Part shown: positions 1 to 12,442 of the stretch, one piece after another
How positions within the stretch are numbered: the first letter of the stretch is position 1
How the letters are laid out: each line of letters opens with the position of its first letter
Source of the DNA: Ahaetulla prasina
Taxonomy: Eukaryota; Chordata; Lepidosauria; Squamata; Colubridae
Direction: 5' to 3'
Length of the DNA stretch: 64,000 nucleotides
Assembly: GCF_028640845.1 (NCBI RefSeq)
Contig: NC_080548.1
Span: 20,661,821-20,725,820 of the forward strand
Notes under the pieces: model-generated
What the model saw: the letters and a program-made list of their open reading frames with translations, nothing else
The model's database searches: none
What the model was told of the DNA's origin: nothing
Program-made: the position numbers and the translations under genes

Positions 1-294
1 TGAGTTGGTACAGAAAGAACATTTTTTGTTGGAGACCTCTGTTTTAAATGGATTACCTGTGGGTTGCTTTCAGGGATATTTTGAGACATTGGGTGGCCCT
101 GGCCAAACCATTACATCAGATATATATTTGCATTTTGCATATATATAAATTCTAAGTTTTAAAAGGAGGAAAAAAAGGGCATGAAAAGCAGATCTGTCCA
201 CTCGAGGGGTTGCTGGAAATTGTGTTTCTGGCTGGTGCTGTAGAGAACTACAGGACAGTGAAGGCTGGAGCCAGGAAGGTCTGTGACAACTATG

Positions 295-507
295 AGAACC
301 GATAGTGGAAATTTTGAGTAGTTCGGAGAACTGGAAAATGCCACCTCTGGCTGGCCCCAGAGTGGGCTGGGAATGGAGATTTTGCAATATCCTTCCCCCA
401 GAGTGGGGTGGGAATGGGGATTTTGCAGTATCCTTCCCCAGCCATGCCCACGAAGCCACGCCACGGCCACAGAACCGGTAGTAAAAAAAATTTGGATTTC
501 ACCACTG
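295..507. mobile_element. hAT-like family A remnant
   Basis: It contains the family's internal units (GGGAATGGRGATTTTGC twice), the ACCGGTAGT motif and the terminus TGGATTTCACCACTG. The left end is degraded. Confidence 0.65.
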
Positions 508-527
508 GTTAGACGGGTGTGTGGCCA

Positions 528-790
528 GGTGGCGCGGCCAGGGTGGGCATGGTCACTCATCAAGGCTCTGTTTTCTCTGGCAGAGAGCTGCAGGAGGCTG
601 TCGTGGCTGAAAACAGAACCCGGGAGGGCTGCGTGTGGCCCCTCCCAAGCTCCATTTTTTTGCTGGCAGAGCCACCATGGGCCAGTTCTTCACTCTTTCC
701 AGAGGAACGGGCCTGTGGGCCAGATCTAAGCACCCCGCTGGCCGGATTCGCCCCCCTCTCGCCCCCCTGGCCTTGAGTTTGATACCCCTG
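528..790. mobile_element. hAT-like family D fragment (3' part)
   Basis: It ends GCCTTGAGTTTGATACCCCTG, the same terminus as at 30635 and 20077, and shares the GGGCCAGATCTAAG internal motif. The left end is missing. Confidence 0.6.
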
Positions 791-1928
791 CTTTAAAGAA
801 ATGTTGACCCATTTGCTATATTTCTTCATCAAAACTATTTAATTCCTGATCCCCTCCCTACCTCCATCCACACACCTCCCTTTTTGAAATCACTCCATTG
901 GATTGGTCTTCCCACAACAGCTTAGTTTGCCTTCCGTGTAATGGATTATTTATTTCTGTTGGGGAGTAATGTTCCAAAGAATGACATACTCATAAATCAT
1001 CCATCTGTTATGTAGATAAATAAGTAAAATGCCCCAAGAATGAAAAGGAGTGAATAACACCCTAGTAGAGAAATCTGGACATCTGAAAATTCTTGGTGGA
1101 TACTGATTCAATCCTAATCCACCGTATTCTTTCATGGCCTTTGATGTTTTCCTTTTACCATTAACTCTTTCATTGGAGAACATATTTACCCCCCAAATTA
1201 CTAGTTTTCCAGAGACTATTGAAAATGGAACAGTTGGTATTCCTCGCTGGAGAGTAAGCATAAAATTTAAGGGAGATTTTTGTCATGAGACTGAATTCTG
1301 AATAGAGGTTAAGATAATTCAAATAAGAATGTTAGTTTAAGATAGAGATACTTAGAAGTAGAATCTGTATATAGAGGTTAAATAGGATTGAGATACCGAT
1401 ATAGGAAAAGCTATTATGAATAATGTAATTTTGATGCGTTTGTCTTTTTTTGTTTTATATATATATATATTTGTGTACTGTGCTTTTTTTGGTATTGTGT
1501 ATTTTAACTTTTGGAAATTCAATAAATATTATTTTAAAAAAAGAAAAAAAGAAAATGGAACGGTTTCAGATAGCTTATGGGAATTTATACAACCAATTGA
1601 ATGTTCGTTGTAATACATAAATATTTTACTTCATTAGCCTCTCATCATGACCATTTTAATTGCCTTCAATGGCCTTTTGTTGTGAACTGCCAAGAGACTT
1701 CATTGTTATAGGTTACATATTGATTCAGTGAGTGAACAGACAAAATTCTGTCTCAATTTTCCATGATATTTCAGGAAGCAGGAAGCTTTGAATTGTGTAT
1801 ATTAAAGCTTCATTTGATCCTCCTTGAACTATCTCCAGACCAGTTTTTATTTTCTCTGCTTCCACCCAGCATGGATGGGAAAGGGAAGATGGGGAAAAGC
1901 CCATAATAATAAGTGTCCTTTATAGGTA

Positions 1929-2280
1929 AGGGATGCAGTGGCTCAGTGGCTAAGGCACTGAGCTTATTGATCGAAAGGTGGACAATTCAGCGGTTTGAAT
2001 CCCTTGTGCTGCGTAACGGGGTGAGCTCCCGTTCCTTGTACCACCTTCTGCTGACCTAGCAGTTCAAAAGCACATAAAAAATGCAATAGACAAATAGGAA
2101 CCAACTTTGGTGGGAAAGTAACAGCGTTCCGTGTGCCTTTGGCATTGAGTCATGCCAGCCACATGACCACAGAGACATCTTCAGACAGTGCTGGCTCTTC
2201 GGCTTTGAAACGGAGATGAGCACCGCCCCCTAGAGTCGGGAATGACTAGCACAGATGTGAGAGGGGAACCTTTTCCTTTA
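1929..2280 (+). mobile_element. tRNA-derived SINE (squamate type 1)
   Basis: The head has pol III box A-like TGGCTCAGTGGCTAAG and box B-like GTTTGAATCCC, followed by the family body ending in the CTAGAGTCGGGAATGAC motif. Four more copies occur in the window, so it is a SINE and not a tRNA gene. Confidence 0.8.
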
Positions 2281-2483
2281 TCTTTTTATGGGTAAAATCT
2301 GTATTAGTGGCAGAAGCAGTATCTTAGGCCTTAGATTGTGCTGAAAACAGTCTCAGATGGACCGGCACTTTTAATGAAATTTACATTTCTAATTTCCTTT
2401 GAAGTGTGCTTCCTCATTAATGCAGAACATTGTGGCATTCCCTCCAATTATCTCCCAGGAGTTGTTTGTCCTGATATTTCTAC

Positions 2484-2610
<127 letters not shown>

Positions 2611-2750
2611 TAAGCCAAATACTACTCACTCATCATGAAATCTCCAGAACGGTAAAGCCTACAAGCTTGAAATTTGGCCTGTATATTCCTCTTGGCTTCT
2701 AGGTGCTCAGTAAGAAGGTATTTTTCAAAACAACCATCATTATTATTTCA

Positions 2751-2900
2751 TATACAGTATTATATTCACACGCTCTGAAGCTTAGGACTTAGACGTTCTA
2801 CTCCCCCCTCCACACCTGAAAGGAACTCTGTCCCAACTGTCAGTTGCCTTATATTCACACGCTCTGATGCTATGGAGTTACACATTCTACATTAAGTTTC
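2751..2900. repeat. short direct duplication
   Basis: TATATTCACACGCTCTGA occurs at about 2760 and again at about 2851, each followed by a related TTCTAC-containing segment. It is probably part of an unclassified repeat that ends with CAGCTAGT near 2970. Confidence 0.5.
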
Positions 2901-3033
2901 AGGCTTTAAGTGTCAATTTACCAAGCCTGAGCACATAGTTTTGTAGCGAAGCATGGGCATCCAGCTAGTGTGTGTATATTGATATGTGTACATGTATTAT
3001 GTATCCTTGTCTGATAAATTGTCCATCTTTTAG

Positions 3034-4073
3034 GAACCACTGAAGATCTCTTCCAAGATTCAGAAGGACAGGAGGGATCTGAGTTACTCGAACACCAGTT
3101 TTCAGACTTGGAAGAGTCTGATGACGATGATGACAATGAGGAAGAAGAGGACGAGGAGGAAGAAGAGGAAGAGGAGGAAGAGGAAAACCAAGAGGAATCA
3201 CTCAGAAAGCCTTCTGAAACAAAGAACACTTCTCTTCCAGGGAACTCTTCAAGAAATTCTTTCTCTTCCCAGGAGAAAGGCACCAAGACAACCTTGTCCA
3301 CAGTGGAATATGTTCCCTCTGGCAATGAAAGTACCGTTCGGTGTTCCCAGACTGCCTCCTTAGAGCCTGAAATGAAATGGTCAGCCGATAGCTGTGAAGT
3401 TGCTGTGTGCCACAGCTTGTTAAGACTTCACCGACCAGCTCTGTCCTCCAGTGCGCTCTCAACGTCAGCTGAGAAGGAATCTCTGAGAAGACCGCAGATG
3501 CTCTTAGCAATGGATTTGTCCGTCTCCAAAGATCTCACGCCTAGAAGGAAGTGTTCCCCGAACAAGGACTCTGGGCTTAGCAGCGATGGAAACAACCGGT
3601 CCTTGGCTCGAAAGCATCTGTTAACCAAAAATGAAACTTCACCAAAAAAATTGTCCTACACGGGAGAAATGCCCTCCGGTCACCAAGCTCTGAGAGAGTC
3701 ATTTGTCCTCTGTAATTCATCACCAAGACTTGAGATCTCACCAAGCAGATACTTTCCTTCAAAGAGGGAGCTCTCATCTCCCTTATACCTTCCGCCAGCA
3801 AGGGGGGTTTCTCCGGTGAGATGCGTCTCTCCAAACAGGGAAATGTCATCGTCTAGATACTTATCTCTGAAGAAAATGCTGTCCCAGAGCTATTCGGAAC
3901 CACCTTCACGGTATCCATCCCCAGGAAGAGAGGATAGGCCTTCTCATAGCCAAGTGGCCGTAGATGACAAAGTTCAAAACTTACGTAAAACTCCGCATGG
4001 AATATCATCTTCAGTGCCTCTACCTCACAGGTCCTTTGACAAAGATACGGAGCTGCATGAAGACCCTAAACTG
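3034..4073 (+). CDS. HIVEP3: HIVEP3 (schnurri-3) penultimate coding exon, C-terminal region
   Basis: This internal exon encodes part of the C-terminal tail of a ZAS-family zinc-finger transcription factor, which acts in the nucleus on kappaB-like enhancers. The acceptor is a pyrimidine-rich stretch ending in TAG at 3031-3033. Two bases complete a split codon, then 346 codons follow without a stop to a GTAAGC donor at 4074, so the exon ends in phase 0. Visible are E-H-Q-F-S-D followed by a run of about 25 Asp/Glu (3108-3190), the acidic patch that follows the second ZAS zinc-finger pair in this family, and then a Ser/Pro/Arg-rich stretch with repeated S-P-R, S-P-S-R and S-P-V-R motifs (about 3720-3930). 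The zinc fingers must lie upstream of the window. HIVEP1 and HIVEP2 share such features; HIVEP3 is chosen because EDN2 follows downstream. The frame runs past the donor to a stop near 4253, which is intron read-through. Confidence 0.85.
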
Positions 4074-5017
4074 GTAAGCTGTGCTCAGAGAAGGGTAAAA
4101 CATCTGGTGCTCCAGATGTTTCTCCCCTGCAACGTCTGTGGTCTCGCATCATTAGCCATACGGAAGATCTCTATATGGCCCATCCCTGTTTTATCACCTT
4201 TGCTTTACAAATGGTGGGTTCAGGGACTTGGAAATGGATACTGCCTGAGTTAAGATCGAGAACCTATCATTTTCATGATGTGTTCTTTTGAGGTGTGAAT
4301 TTTTTTGTTTTGCTGTGTTTTAATACAGAGCAAAGAAAGAGAGAAGGATGCAATGGACCAGAGGTGCTATTCAGCAGGTTCTGACAGGTTCCGGAGAACC
4401 GGTAGCAGAAATTTTGAGTAGTTTAGAGAACCGGCAAATACCACCTCTGACTGGCCCCAGAGTGGGCAGGGAATGGGGATTTTGCCATATCCTTCCCCCA
4501 GGAGTGGGGAGGGAATGGGGATTTTGCAGTATCCTTCCCCCAGGAGTGGGGAGGGAATGGGGATTTTGCAGTATCCTTCCCCCAGGGGTGGGGAGGGAAT
4601 GGGGATTTTGCAATATCCTTCCCCCAGGAGTGGGGAGGGAATGGGGATTTTGCAGTATCCTTCCCCCAGGAGTGGGGTGGGAATGGAGATTTTGCAATAT
4701 CCTTCCCCCAGGAGTGGGGAGGGAATGGGGATTTTACAGTAGCCTTCCCCTGCCATGCCCACCACGCCACACCACGCCCATCAAGCCACGCCCACAGAAC
4801 CGGTAAGAAAACAAATTTGAATTCCACCACTGCAGTGGACCAGTTGCAACAGAATATGTTCTTTTAATTTGACTCCTTTGAGTAATCTTTTTTTAAAAAA
4901 TAAAATAAATAAAAATTAAGAACTCCTTATTAAAGTAAGGCGGCGTTTTGCGTCCACACCCGTATGCTCCAAACTTAAAAAGAGTTGACTTTCTATATAT
5001 GCCTCTTGTCATTGCAG
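4074..5017 (+). other. last intron of HIVEP3
   Basis: This 944 bp phase-0 intron runs from GTAAGC to TTGCAG. Half of it is a hAT-like insertion (4359-4832). The rest shows no other exon with paired splice sites that would keep the frame. Confidence 0.8.
4359..4832. mobile_element. hAT-like non-autonomous element, family A, with seven 42-bp internal repeats
   Basis: The element begins CAGAGGTGCTATTCAG and ends GAATTCCACCACTG, imperfect inverted termini. It is flanked by 8-bp direct repeats CAATGGAC (4351-4358) and CAGTGGAC (4833-4840), matching at seven of eight bases, the length expected for hAT transposition. Inside, a unit beginning GAATGGRGATTTTGC recurs every 42 bp from about 4471 to 4740, roughly seven times. 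Long ORFs in several frames here come only from this repeat. Confidence 0.75.
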
Positions 5018-5866
5018 AAGACAGAGTCCAGGAACCCAACGGCTTCACCAGGCATCATTCAACATCTCTATTTCAGACCTTTGCAGTCGCTCCACCAAGT
5101 ACCCCTTCACGCTCCAGATCGAGTGGATGACCATATTTTTAGTCATCTCCCTTTGCACTCCCAGCAATTACCCAGGAGCCCTTGCCCGATGATCCCAATT
5201 GGGGGCATCCAGATGGTCCAGGCGAGACCCAGCACCCATCCCAGCTTGGGGCATGGATCAGTGATGTCCCTGGAGGCCAGCTACTTTGAACTCAGCGGTA
5301 GCACTTCCGAATTCAGCCCAATGAAAGCCAGGGGCAAAGAAACTCCAAACAGACATGAAGCTCCTCCTTTATCAGCCACCTCGCCGCTTCACAGCGGCAT
5401 CCGCGTGGAAGAGAAAACAAGGACTAGCGAGCTTCGGCAAACACGTTCCAAGGAGGGATACAGGGTAAAAAAGTGTAGTCCAGGAGAGCAGGAGAGCTGT
5501 ACGGCCACCCCGATGAGTTCCTGCTCAAAGGGAGAGTGTTCTCCAAAGCCTTTGGCTCATGGGGAAGGACCCTTCACCAAGAAGGGGAAAAAATACAGTG
5601 GCAGCTCGTGCACTACTTTCAAATCCACCTGCGCTTTTATTTCAAGCATCCCCACACCGTCACTGGACCGAAGCAACAGCATGGGCTGCTTGTTGGAACA
5701 TTCATCAAGCCAGTCCTCTCACCAGCTCTCCACCAGGAGGAGGAACCTCTCGGGAGAGCCAGCCCCACAAGCAGGGGCCTATAGGAGAAGAAGTCCATCC
5801 TTAGAACCTGCTGCGGGCTTTGGCTTAACTCCAAACCGAGTGGAGAACAGTACAGGAAATACTTAA
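5018..5866 (+). CDS. HIVEP3: HIVEP3 last coding exon with stop codon
   Basis: This is the terminal coding exon: 282 codons and a TAA at 5864-5866. The acceptor is TTGCAG ending at 5017, and it starts in phase 0, matching the phase-0 donor at 4073. Exon residues 41-50 read [10 protein letters not shown] and residues 60-68 read P-I-G-G-I-Q-M-V-Q. These form the block conserved near the C-terminus of all vertebrate HIVEP/schnurri proteins and are the main evidence for the family call. The remainder is Ser/Thr/Pro-rich, low in hydrophobic residues and probably disordered, with basic R-R-R-N and R-R-R-S clusters near the end. The family is recognised with high confidence. The paralogue is inferred from synteny with EDN2. 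Confidence 0.87.
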   Translation, partial: KTESRNPTASPGIIQHLYFRPLQSLHQVPLHAPDRVDDHIFSHLPLHSQQLPRSPCPMIPIGGIQMVQARPSTHPSLGHGSVMSLEASYFELSGSTSEFSPMKARGKETPNRHEAPPLSATSPLHSGIRVEEKTRTSELRQTRSKEGYRVKKCSPGEQESCTATPMSSCSKGECSPKPLAHGEGPFTKKGKKYSGSSCTTFKSTCAFISSIPTPSLDRSNSMGCLLEHSSSQSSHQLSTRRRNLSGEPAPQAGAYRRRSPSLEPAAGFGLTPNRVENSTGNT

Positions 5867-6081
5867 GCCCTTGCTGTGTCCCGTCAACCACTTTTCAGAC
5901 GTCAAAGCAACAGACCTTGGCCAGCGCTGTTGTGTCGGTTTTAGAATAATTGTCGCTAAAGGAAACAAATTCTCCCTGGTGTAGAGAAATCATCCTCCCT
6001 CCCTCCCATTTTACTTTCACATTTACTTGTGCCTTTATCAACAGCCCCCCCCCACTTTTTTTGTTGTGTGGTTGCTTGACA

Positions 6082-6098
6082 TGCACACACACGCGTAC

Positions 6099-6139
<41 letters not shown>
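6082..6139. repeat. CA dinucleotide microsatellite
   Basis: A run of CA with a few TA and CG variants lies inside the presumed 3' UTR. Confidence 0.95.
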
Positions 6140-6141
<2 letters not shown>

Positions 6142-7585
6142 AAACTGAAGCTGCGAGTGTTTTACTACTCTTGAAAAGGAGTTCATCCCCCATGCCCTTC
6201 CCATTTGCCATTATAACCACGTCTGTTCCCAACAGGCTCCGATAAATGCAGACAGGAAAGAGTCCAAAATCTTTTTTTTCCGAAGGATGCACTGAAAACT
6301 TCTAGGAAAATCGACGCCTTTTCAGAGATACATAACTGATTAGGAAAAGAAAAGAGAGGAGAAAAAAAAAAAATCCGCTCCCCCTGTACAGAAGTTATAA
6401 TCCCCACTCCCCAACCCCTATTTATTACATGCTTTATTTAATATGTGGTGAAGTGCTTGTTCTTTTATAATGGTTCTTTTTTTATTTTTATTTTTATTAT
6501 TCTGATTTGCATTATTCTGATTGCCTGTAAATGTGCTTTAAGGACAGCTGTGACTGTTCTGCTTCGGAGGGGAGGGAGGGAGGGAGGGGGAGAAGTGTTT
6601 ACCCTTGAATTGTTGATGAAATTAGCACTTATTTTGGGGAGGTATTGATGGCAGTGAAAGTACATTCTCTCTGTCTGCCCTTAAAACGTGGGTTGGGGAG
6701 GGAGGGAGAGAGATTGGCGATCTCAGCAGGTGCCTCCCTAAATACAACCCACAAAAGCACTTTTTTTTAGAAAAAAAAAAAAAAGGGACACATAGACATA
6801 TGAAGGGTTAGCCCCCTTTAAGAAAAATAAAATAAAAATAAATTGGAAGGAAATAGAAGTGTATTGAATGTAAAAACAAAAACAAAAAAAAATACGTTCC
6901 GAGAATGGTGTAGATCTGTTCTTTCTGGCAGCCATTCTTGCTTTAATGCTGACATTCCATGTCGCCGCTGCTGCTGCTGCTTAAATTCCATGTGCACACA
7001 ATCCTTAAGAAGGGTGCTTTTTAAACCCGCCATGAAAGTTGGCTGGTTAAACGTTGGCTGGTAAACTTAGACGAAGAACCTTTCGTTTCGTTTTGTTTTC
7101 TCCTCCTGCTCTTGGGATCTCGGCGTTCGAAAATGTGCTCTCAAGCATGAGATACGTAACCTCAGATTTGAAAATAGCGCTCTCTTTTTTTAAAATAAAA
7201 TATTGCCCCAAGTTTCTTATGCCAAAAAAAATAATTATTATTAAATAAATTCCGGATCGGACCCATTTCCGTTTTTGAAAACTAGTGCAAGAGAACAAAG
7301 AAATCTTTATAGTGTCCAACTTAGATTCCATTGGCGCTGCTTCTGCACAGTGCGCATGTGGGTGAGCAAGCTCTAAGAGACCCATGATGGGTGTTGAACC
7401 AGGACTTTAGCAATGGTGCAAGCCATTAGCAAGGATCTTTCCACCGGCCCAGGTTAAGTGCTTACGTCTGCCCCTGCTATAGTTCTGTTTCTGATTTCAT
7501 GATGGGTTTGTCCCAATTAAATTGTTTCCCTCTGAAAGATGGTGTTGCTTGATGCTCTCCAAAGAGGTTGGATTTTGACCTGGGT

Positions 7586-8234
7586 ACAGATAGTCCTCGA
7601 TTTACGACCATGATTTGAGCCCAACATTTCTGTGGCTCAGTGAGATATATGCTAAAAGAGAGGTTCCCATCATTTTACGACCTTTCTTGCCACAATTGTT
7701 AAGTGAATCACTGCAGTTGTCAAGTTAGTGACATGGGCGTTAAGTGAATTTATTTTATTTATTTATTTATTTATTTGTCAAACTTCTATACCGCCCTTCT
7801 CCCGAAGGACTCAGGGCGGTGTACAGCCTCCATTTAAAACAATTAATATACATATTAAAATAACAATTAAAAAACTTATTCAATAAAAGGCCAAATTAAA
7901 ACCGTCGATTGACCATAAAAATACCCAATAAAATTACCATTAAAAGTTTAAAATTTAAATTTAAAATTTAAAAATCAGGCCAGTCCCGCTTGTATAAATA
8001 AATAAGTTTTCCCATTGACTTTGCTTGTCAAAAGGTCGCAAACGGGGATCACGTGACTCCGGGACGCTGCAACGGTCGTAAGTACGAGTCCACTGCCAAA
8101 GCATCTGAATTTTGATCAGGTGACCTTGGGGATGCTGCAGCGTTCACAAGACTGAAAAACAGTCACTTTTTTCCAGTGCTATTGTAATTTCAAATGGTCA
8201 CTAAGTGAACCATTGTAAATCGAGGACTAGCTGT
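7586..8234. mobile_element. Tc1/mariner-like MITE, family C, carrying an L2 insertion
   Basis: The ends are CAGATAGTCCTCGATTTACG and TAAATCGAGGACTAGCTG, inverted repeats flanked by TA on both sides, the target duplication expected for Tc1/mariner. The MITE body is interrupted by an L2 3' end. Confidence 0.75.
7747..8007 (-). mobile_element. L2 LINE 3' end nested in MITE
   Basis: On the plus strand it starts with TTTATTTATTTATT and ACCGCCCTTCTCCCGAAGG, the reverse complement of the squamate L2 3' terminus. It ends near ATAAATAAG, after which the host MITE resumes. Confidence 0.7.
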
Positions 8235-10450
8235 AATCCCAAAACCAGCAGGGTCTTGCTAGATGGGAGACCATAAAAATTGAAAACGACATTTACTTGA
8301 AGTCCTCATAACGTAGGAAAAATAATTCGGACTAAACGAAGAAAGCAGGAAATTTAAGTTCTTTTAAATTTGGTTTTTTGCACAGTTTATCCTCCCAACT
8401 TTTTGAATCAATGCAAACCCCTGATGAGGTAGAAGGGCCAAATTTCATCTCTACGTGATGTAGTGGTGAATATTTAGCCAGTTTTTTTTTTTTAAGAGCA
8501 GTTTTAAGAAGTGCCCGCCCAACCGCCTAACCAACTGGTGCCAGCGTCATGCAATTCTGCCTTGTTCGTACCAATTTTAAAAGTGCAACTGTTAAAAAGT
8601 TAAGTGTTTACTCTTCTTTTTAAGGCATTTATTTGAAGAGTCTGTATGGAGTCTGTACAAATGCTTTTCAAAACGAAGCCAGCCCCCACTTCCTCCCTAT
8701 CCACTAGCCTTGCAACAGATCCACAAATGTGTTTTTTTCCAGTGGACCAGTTCAGAACTCTCTTGAGATGTTCTGAATTTACTCTGCGCATGCTCTCTCA
8801 TTTCCCCCCAAACAGGAAAAGAAGAAGAAGGAAAAAAAAAAAATCCCGAACGAATTCCTTTGATTAAGCTGGCTTGATAAAGCCATGGACTGTTGGGTTT
8901 TGCATAGAATACAAACACAAGATGGGTTAAGTAATCTTCTGCGGTGTATCATTTTCTGTATTGTATTAAGGAATTTATGAAAACAGGATGTTTTAAGGCC
9001 TTTTTGTTGGTTTGTTGGTTTGTTTGGCTGGTTTTGCATGTGTGGAAGTCAAGGAAACATTGACGTTGTGATATGAAAGTGACCAAACCAACCCCTGGAA
9101 TTGCAAAGTTCACAGAAAAACTCCACCGGAAGTCTTCAACCTTTCTCCCCCCCCCCATCCTTTGTTTACTTCTGCTTCCGATACCTCTTTTGGGCCTGAC
9201 GTCCGGCATCGAGGGTGCTGTTGTGTTTTGCACTGGAATCCAGCATCTATAGCAAGACTTTGAAGGTTGGGGGTGGGGAGGGGATCTTGTTCGGATTTCT
9301 CCTGGGACAAATCATGGAATACAAACATCTACTGGATTTAACTAGGAATAGATCGAACCCACAGAAAGCGACACTGGCTTGTATTGGCTTCAGAAGATTC
9401 CCCTCTAATCCCATCCAGCACTGAAGAATCAGTCCTCATCTCTGTGTCAATTGCTGGACAACAGTATTTTCATCTCCACTGAGGCTTTGGATTCCTGGGT
9501 CGTTCCTTCCTCCTCCCCCCCCTCCCCCCCGTTGGCTTTCCATGCAGCTCTTTATGGACCAAATGGTTTTCAGTATTGTTAAGTGTACACGAGCCATTAT
9601 TGGACACACTCATGTCTCTGACCCATTCATTGCTTTAACTGTGCCTGGTTTTGTTTGGTGGGGGCTAGATCAAATGCACCACAACGCTCAGGGTTTTTCT
9701 GTTTTCCTAGCTTCCGCCCCCTCCCCCTCCTTCCCCGTTTCCACCACCTTTTCATTTAGACGCAGCGGAAGGGGGATTTCTTTTACTTTGCTATGATTTG
9801 TGGTGGAATCTAGATCCTCGGAAGTAACATTTATCATCAGGGTGTGGTTATTTTTCCTTCTGATGCTGTTCTCTCTTCCTTCGGCGCTTTGTAGATGGAA
9901 ATGAATTTTTTTGTCCACCTTTAAGGAGGCTTGGTTGTTAACCACTGTATATATTGGTATGTTGCTTGCGAGGGCATTTTAGTTTGGGGAGGCGGATCCC
10001 GAGATCTCTTAATTGGGGGCCACAATGCTCCTAGCATAGACGGAATAGCAGAAGACCCAACACACTATGCAATGCATTGTAACTTCGTGATAACCTGTTC
10101 TCACATTTTGGAAGGCTCTACTTGAATTCCTCCTTTTCATTTCCTGATTGAGAACTAATGTTTGCCTAGATCCTGGGATATTTCTACCAGCAGCCTCATT
10201 TTGATCTTAGCATGGGCATAGTTTATACGTCATCCAGTTGCTTTTGGGCTTCAGCTCCCACGAGCTCTAGCTTGCATGGCCAGTAGTGGGGGACTGTTAA
10301 GGCTTGTAATCCTAAATACCTAAAAGGCCACCGAGTTGTGACCTCTTAACTTGTTTGATAAAACACGAGCCGGCTTTTTTGCATTGTAAATACAGAAGCA
10401 GATTTCGGCTTGCCTTGTTTGCTAAATGGGAGTGCTCATTTTCTTAATGT

Positions 10451-10678
10451 GATCCGAGGTGGCGCAGTGGTTAGAATGCAGTATTGTGGGGCTAATTCTG
10501 CCCGCTGTCAGCAGTTCGATTCTCACTGGCTCAAGGTTGACTCAGCCTTCCATCCTTCTGAGGTGGGTAAAATGAGGACCCGGATTGTCGGGGGCAAAAG
10601 GCTGACTCTAAACCGCTGTAAAGAGATGGCTGTAAAGCATTTGTGAAGCAGTATAGAAGTCTTAAGCGCTAGGGCTAT
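10451..10678 (+). mobile_element. Sauria-type tRNA-derived SINE
   Basis: GATCCGAGGTGGCGCAGTGG, then a TTCGATTCTCACTGG box B-like segment and the GGTGGGTAAAATGAGGACC body identify it. A diverged second copy lies at 52384. Confidence 0.75.
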
Positions 10679-11852
10679 TTAATCACAGGCCAACTAAAGG
10701 CGTGTGTTAAAAAGCTTTAGTTTGTGATACAGGAAAAATAAATGAGAGGCAGTTGGTTCCCATCACTTTTTTGTTTCTTTTGCCAGCCATGTAATCTTCT
10801 GGGTCTCTAGGGCATTTCTTGTTGGCCAACCGAGTGCATCGGTTGGCCAGATGGAGTTAGCTTCCCTGACAGCAAGCTACTCAACACAATAAGGGCTCAA
10901 ATTGTATGGTGCTGAGCACTCTAGGCAGACCTAGCAAAGCCTTAAGAAAGTGCTTCATTGGAAGCATTTAAAATCGCCCCATTAAAAGTCAAGTACTGGG
11001 TCAATCAGGACATTGTGGTGCTACAAGGAGATTTAGGAGACCTGACTAGCTGGCCCTTATCGTCTCAGACTAGGAAAATCGAACAGAATCTCATTGCTAT
11101 TTTTGATGTTCAAAGATCAAGCCAGTTTTGAGCTCAAATAGCTGCTCCGCAGTAGAGGCAGGCCATGTCAACCTGTTCTGCAATTGAAACGAATTGATAC
11201 ATTTGGGCATCCCCTAATTTATGCAATCGAACAGGTTCTGTGGAATAATTCTAGATTTTTCCATCCCTCCCCTCCAGCTTTTGGTTGAAAAAGAAAGACA
11301 AATTGTTTGCAAAACTTTGCAAAAAACCTTTATATTGGATTATACTGGGTTTCTTCAGTGTGCGGGGATGATATTCGTGTTTTAGCTCATGAATATTTCC
11401 ATTGGTATTTTAGGGAACCTCCCCCCACTTCTATTCACCTGCAGACCAAAGAATTCTCCCTCCAAACTGCTGATGACTTGAAAGTGAATGGATAGTTTTT
11501 TGTTTTCAGAGTGATTTATTACTAGAGTTGCCATCTCTGAAAGGCAGCGTTTAAGCCCTTTGATATATTGTCTGGCCATTAAAGACCATTCTTTTGAAAG
11601 CGGTTTGGTCTCTTGAGTTAATTGATATGTGTGTCATACGATGTATTTAGTGTGGATAAAGTATGAAATACCAAACCAGGTTTTGTTGTAAGAGTGATTC
11701 ATATTTAGAGGTAACGATTTGTATACAGGAAAACTATAATCCATGATAGCATGGGTCTCTCTTTCCAAGTTGCCTTTCAGGAAAATACCAAACAGTCAGA
11801 GGAATTTATTGCCTCACCTGTAAAAGTGACCAAATGATGATGGCATCCCCTC

Positions 11853-11998
11853 TAGAATAGAATAGAATAGAATAGAATAGAATAGAATAGAATAGAATAG
11901 AATAGAATAGAATTTTATTGGCCAAGTGTAATTGGACACACAAGGAATTTGTTTTGGTGCATCTGCTCTCAGTGTACATAAAAGAAAAGAAAAAAAAA
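11853..11998. repeat. AGAAT array joined to snake CR1/L3-type LINE tail
   Basis: Twelve AGAAT units are followed by TTTTATTGGCCAAGTGTAAT and GGACACACAAGGAATTTG, a 3' tail recurring at 17158, 29113 and, on the opposite strand, 51400. The array and tail travel together. Confidence 0.8.
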
Positions 11999-12004
11999 TT
12001 TCAC

Positions 12005-12197
12005 CTAGGGTGAAATCCAGCAGGTTCTGACAGGTTCTGGAGAACCGGTAGTGGAAAAATTGAGTAGTTTGGAGAACCAGCAAATGCCACCTCTGGCTGG
12101 CCCCAGAGTGGGGTGGGAATGGAGATATTGTAGGCTCCTTCCCCTGCCACGCCACGTCCACAGAACCTGTAGTAAAAAAATTTGGATTTCACCACTG
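12005..12197. mobile_element. hAT-like family A, short copy
   Basis: Runs from GGGTGAAATCCAGCAGG to TTTGGATTTCACCACTG, with only one internal GATATTG unit. Confidence 0.7.
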
Positions 12198-12442
12198 ATC
12201 CCTTCCCTCTATGGATTGTCCCCATGATACAGTTGTAGAAGTCAGAATTATTGCAGTTTCTCAGTAAATGTAAATGGTAGATATTTGACGGGGCTAGACC
12301 CTGTAGAAAACCTTAGCGTACCAGCAGTGGTGACCAAAGCATGATGAAATCCACTGGATTACCATCACTCTTGCTTCTAGTAACCTGTTACTAAGGTCTT
12401 CCCATTCCCTAACTGTTTGGACTATCACCGCGTGTCTTCATA

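Noticed and set aside
1929..2010. A tRNA gene (box A and box B present); also at 55721
   Set aside because: The sequence is the head of a dispersed SINE with several copies here and lacks a proper cloverleaf.
2880..2975. Helitron 3' end (CAGCTAGT after GCGAAGCATGGGCATC)
   Set aside because: The terminal word fits, but I could not find the required GC-rich hairpin just upstream.
4329..4361. Possible 33-bp microexon after TAATACAG
   Set aside because: It has no GT donor at its end, the two flanking HIVEP3 exons already join in phase 0, and a transposon begins there.
4348..4830. ORFs of up to 152 codons in five frames; same at 40683-41491
   Set aside because: Encoded by the internal 40-42 bp repeats of hAT family A, with no independent coding evidence.
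3034..5866. HIVEP2 as the identity of the first gene
   Set aside because: The acidic and S-P-R regions resemble HIVEP2 too, but HIVEP2 is not linked to an endothelin gene, whereas HIVEP3 is linked to EDN2.
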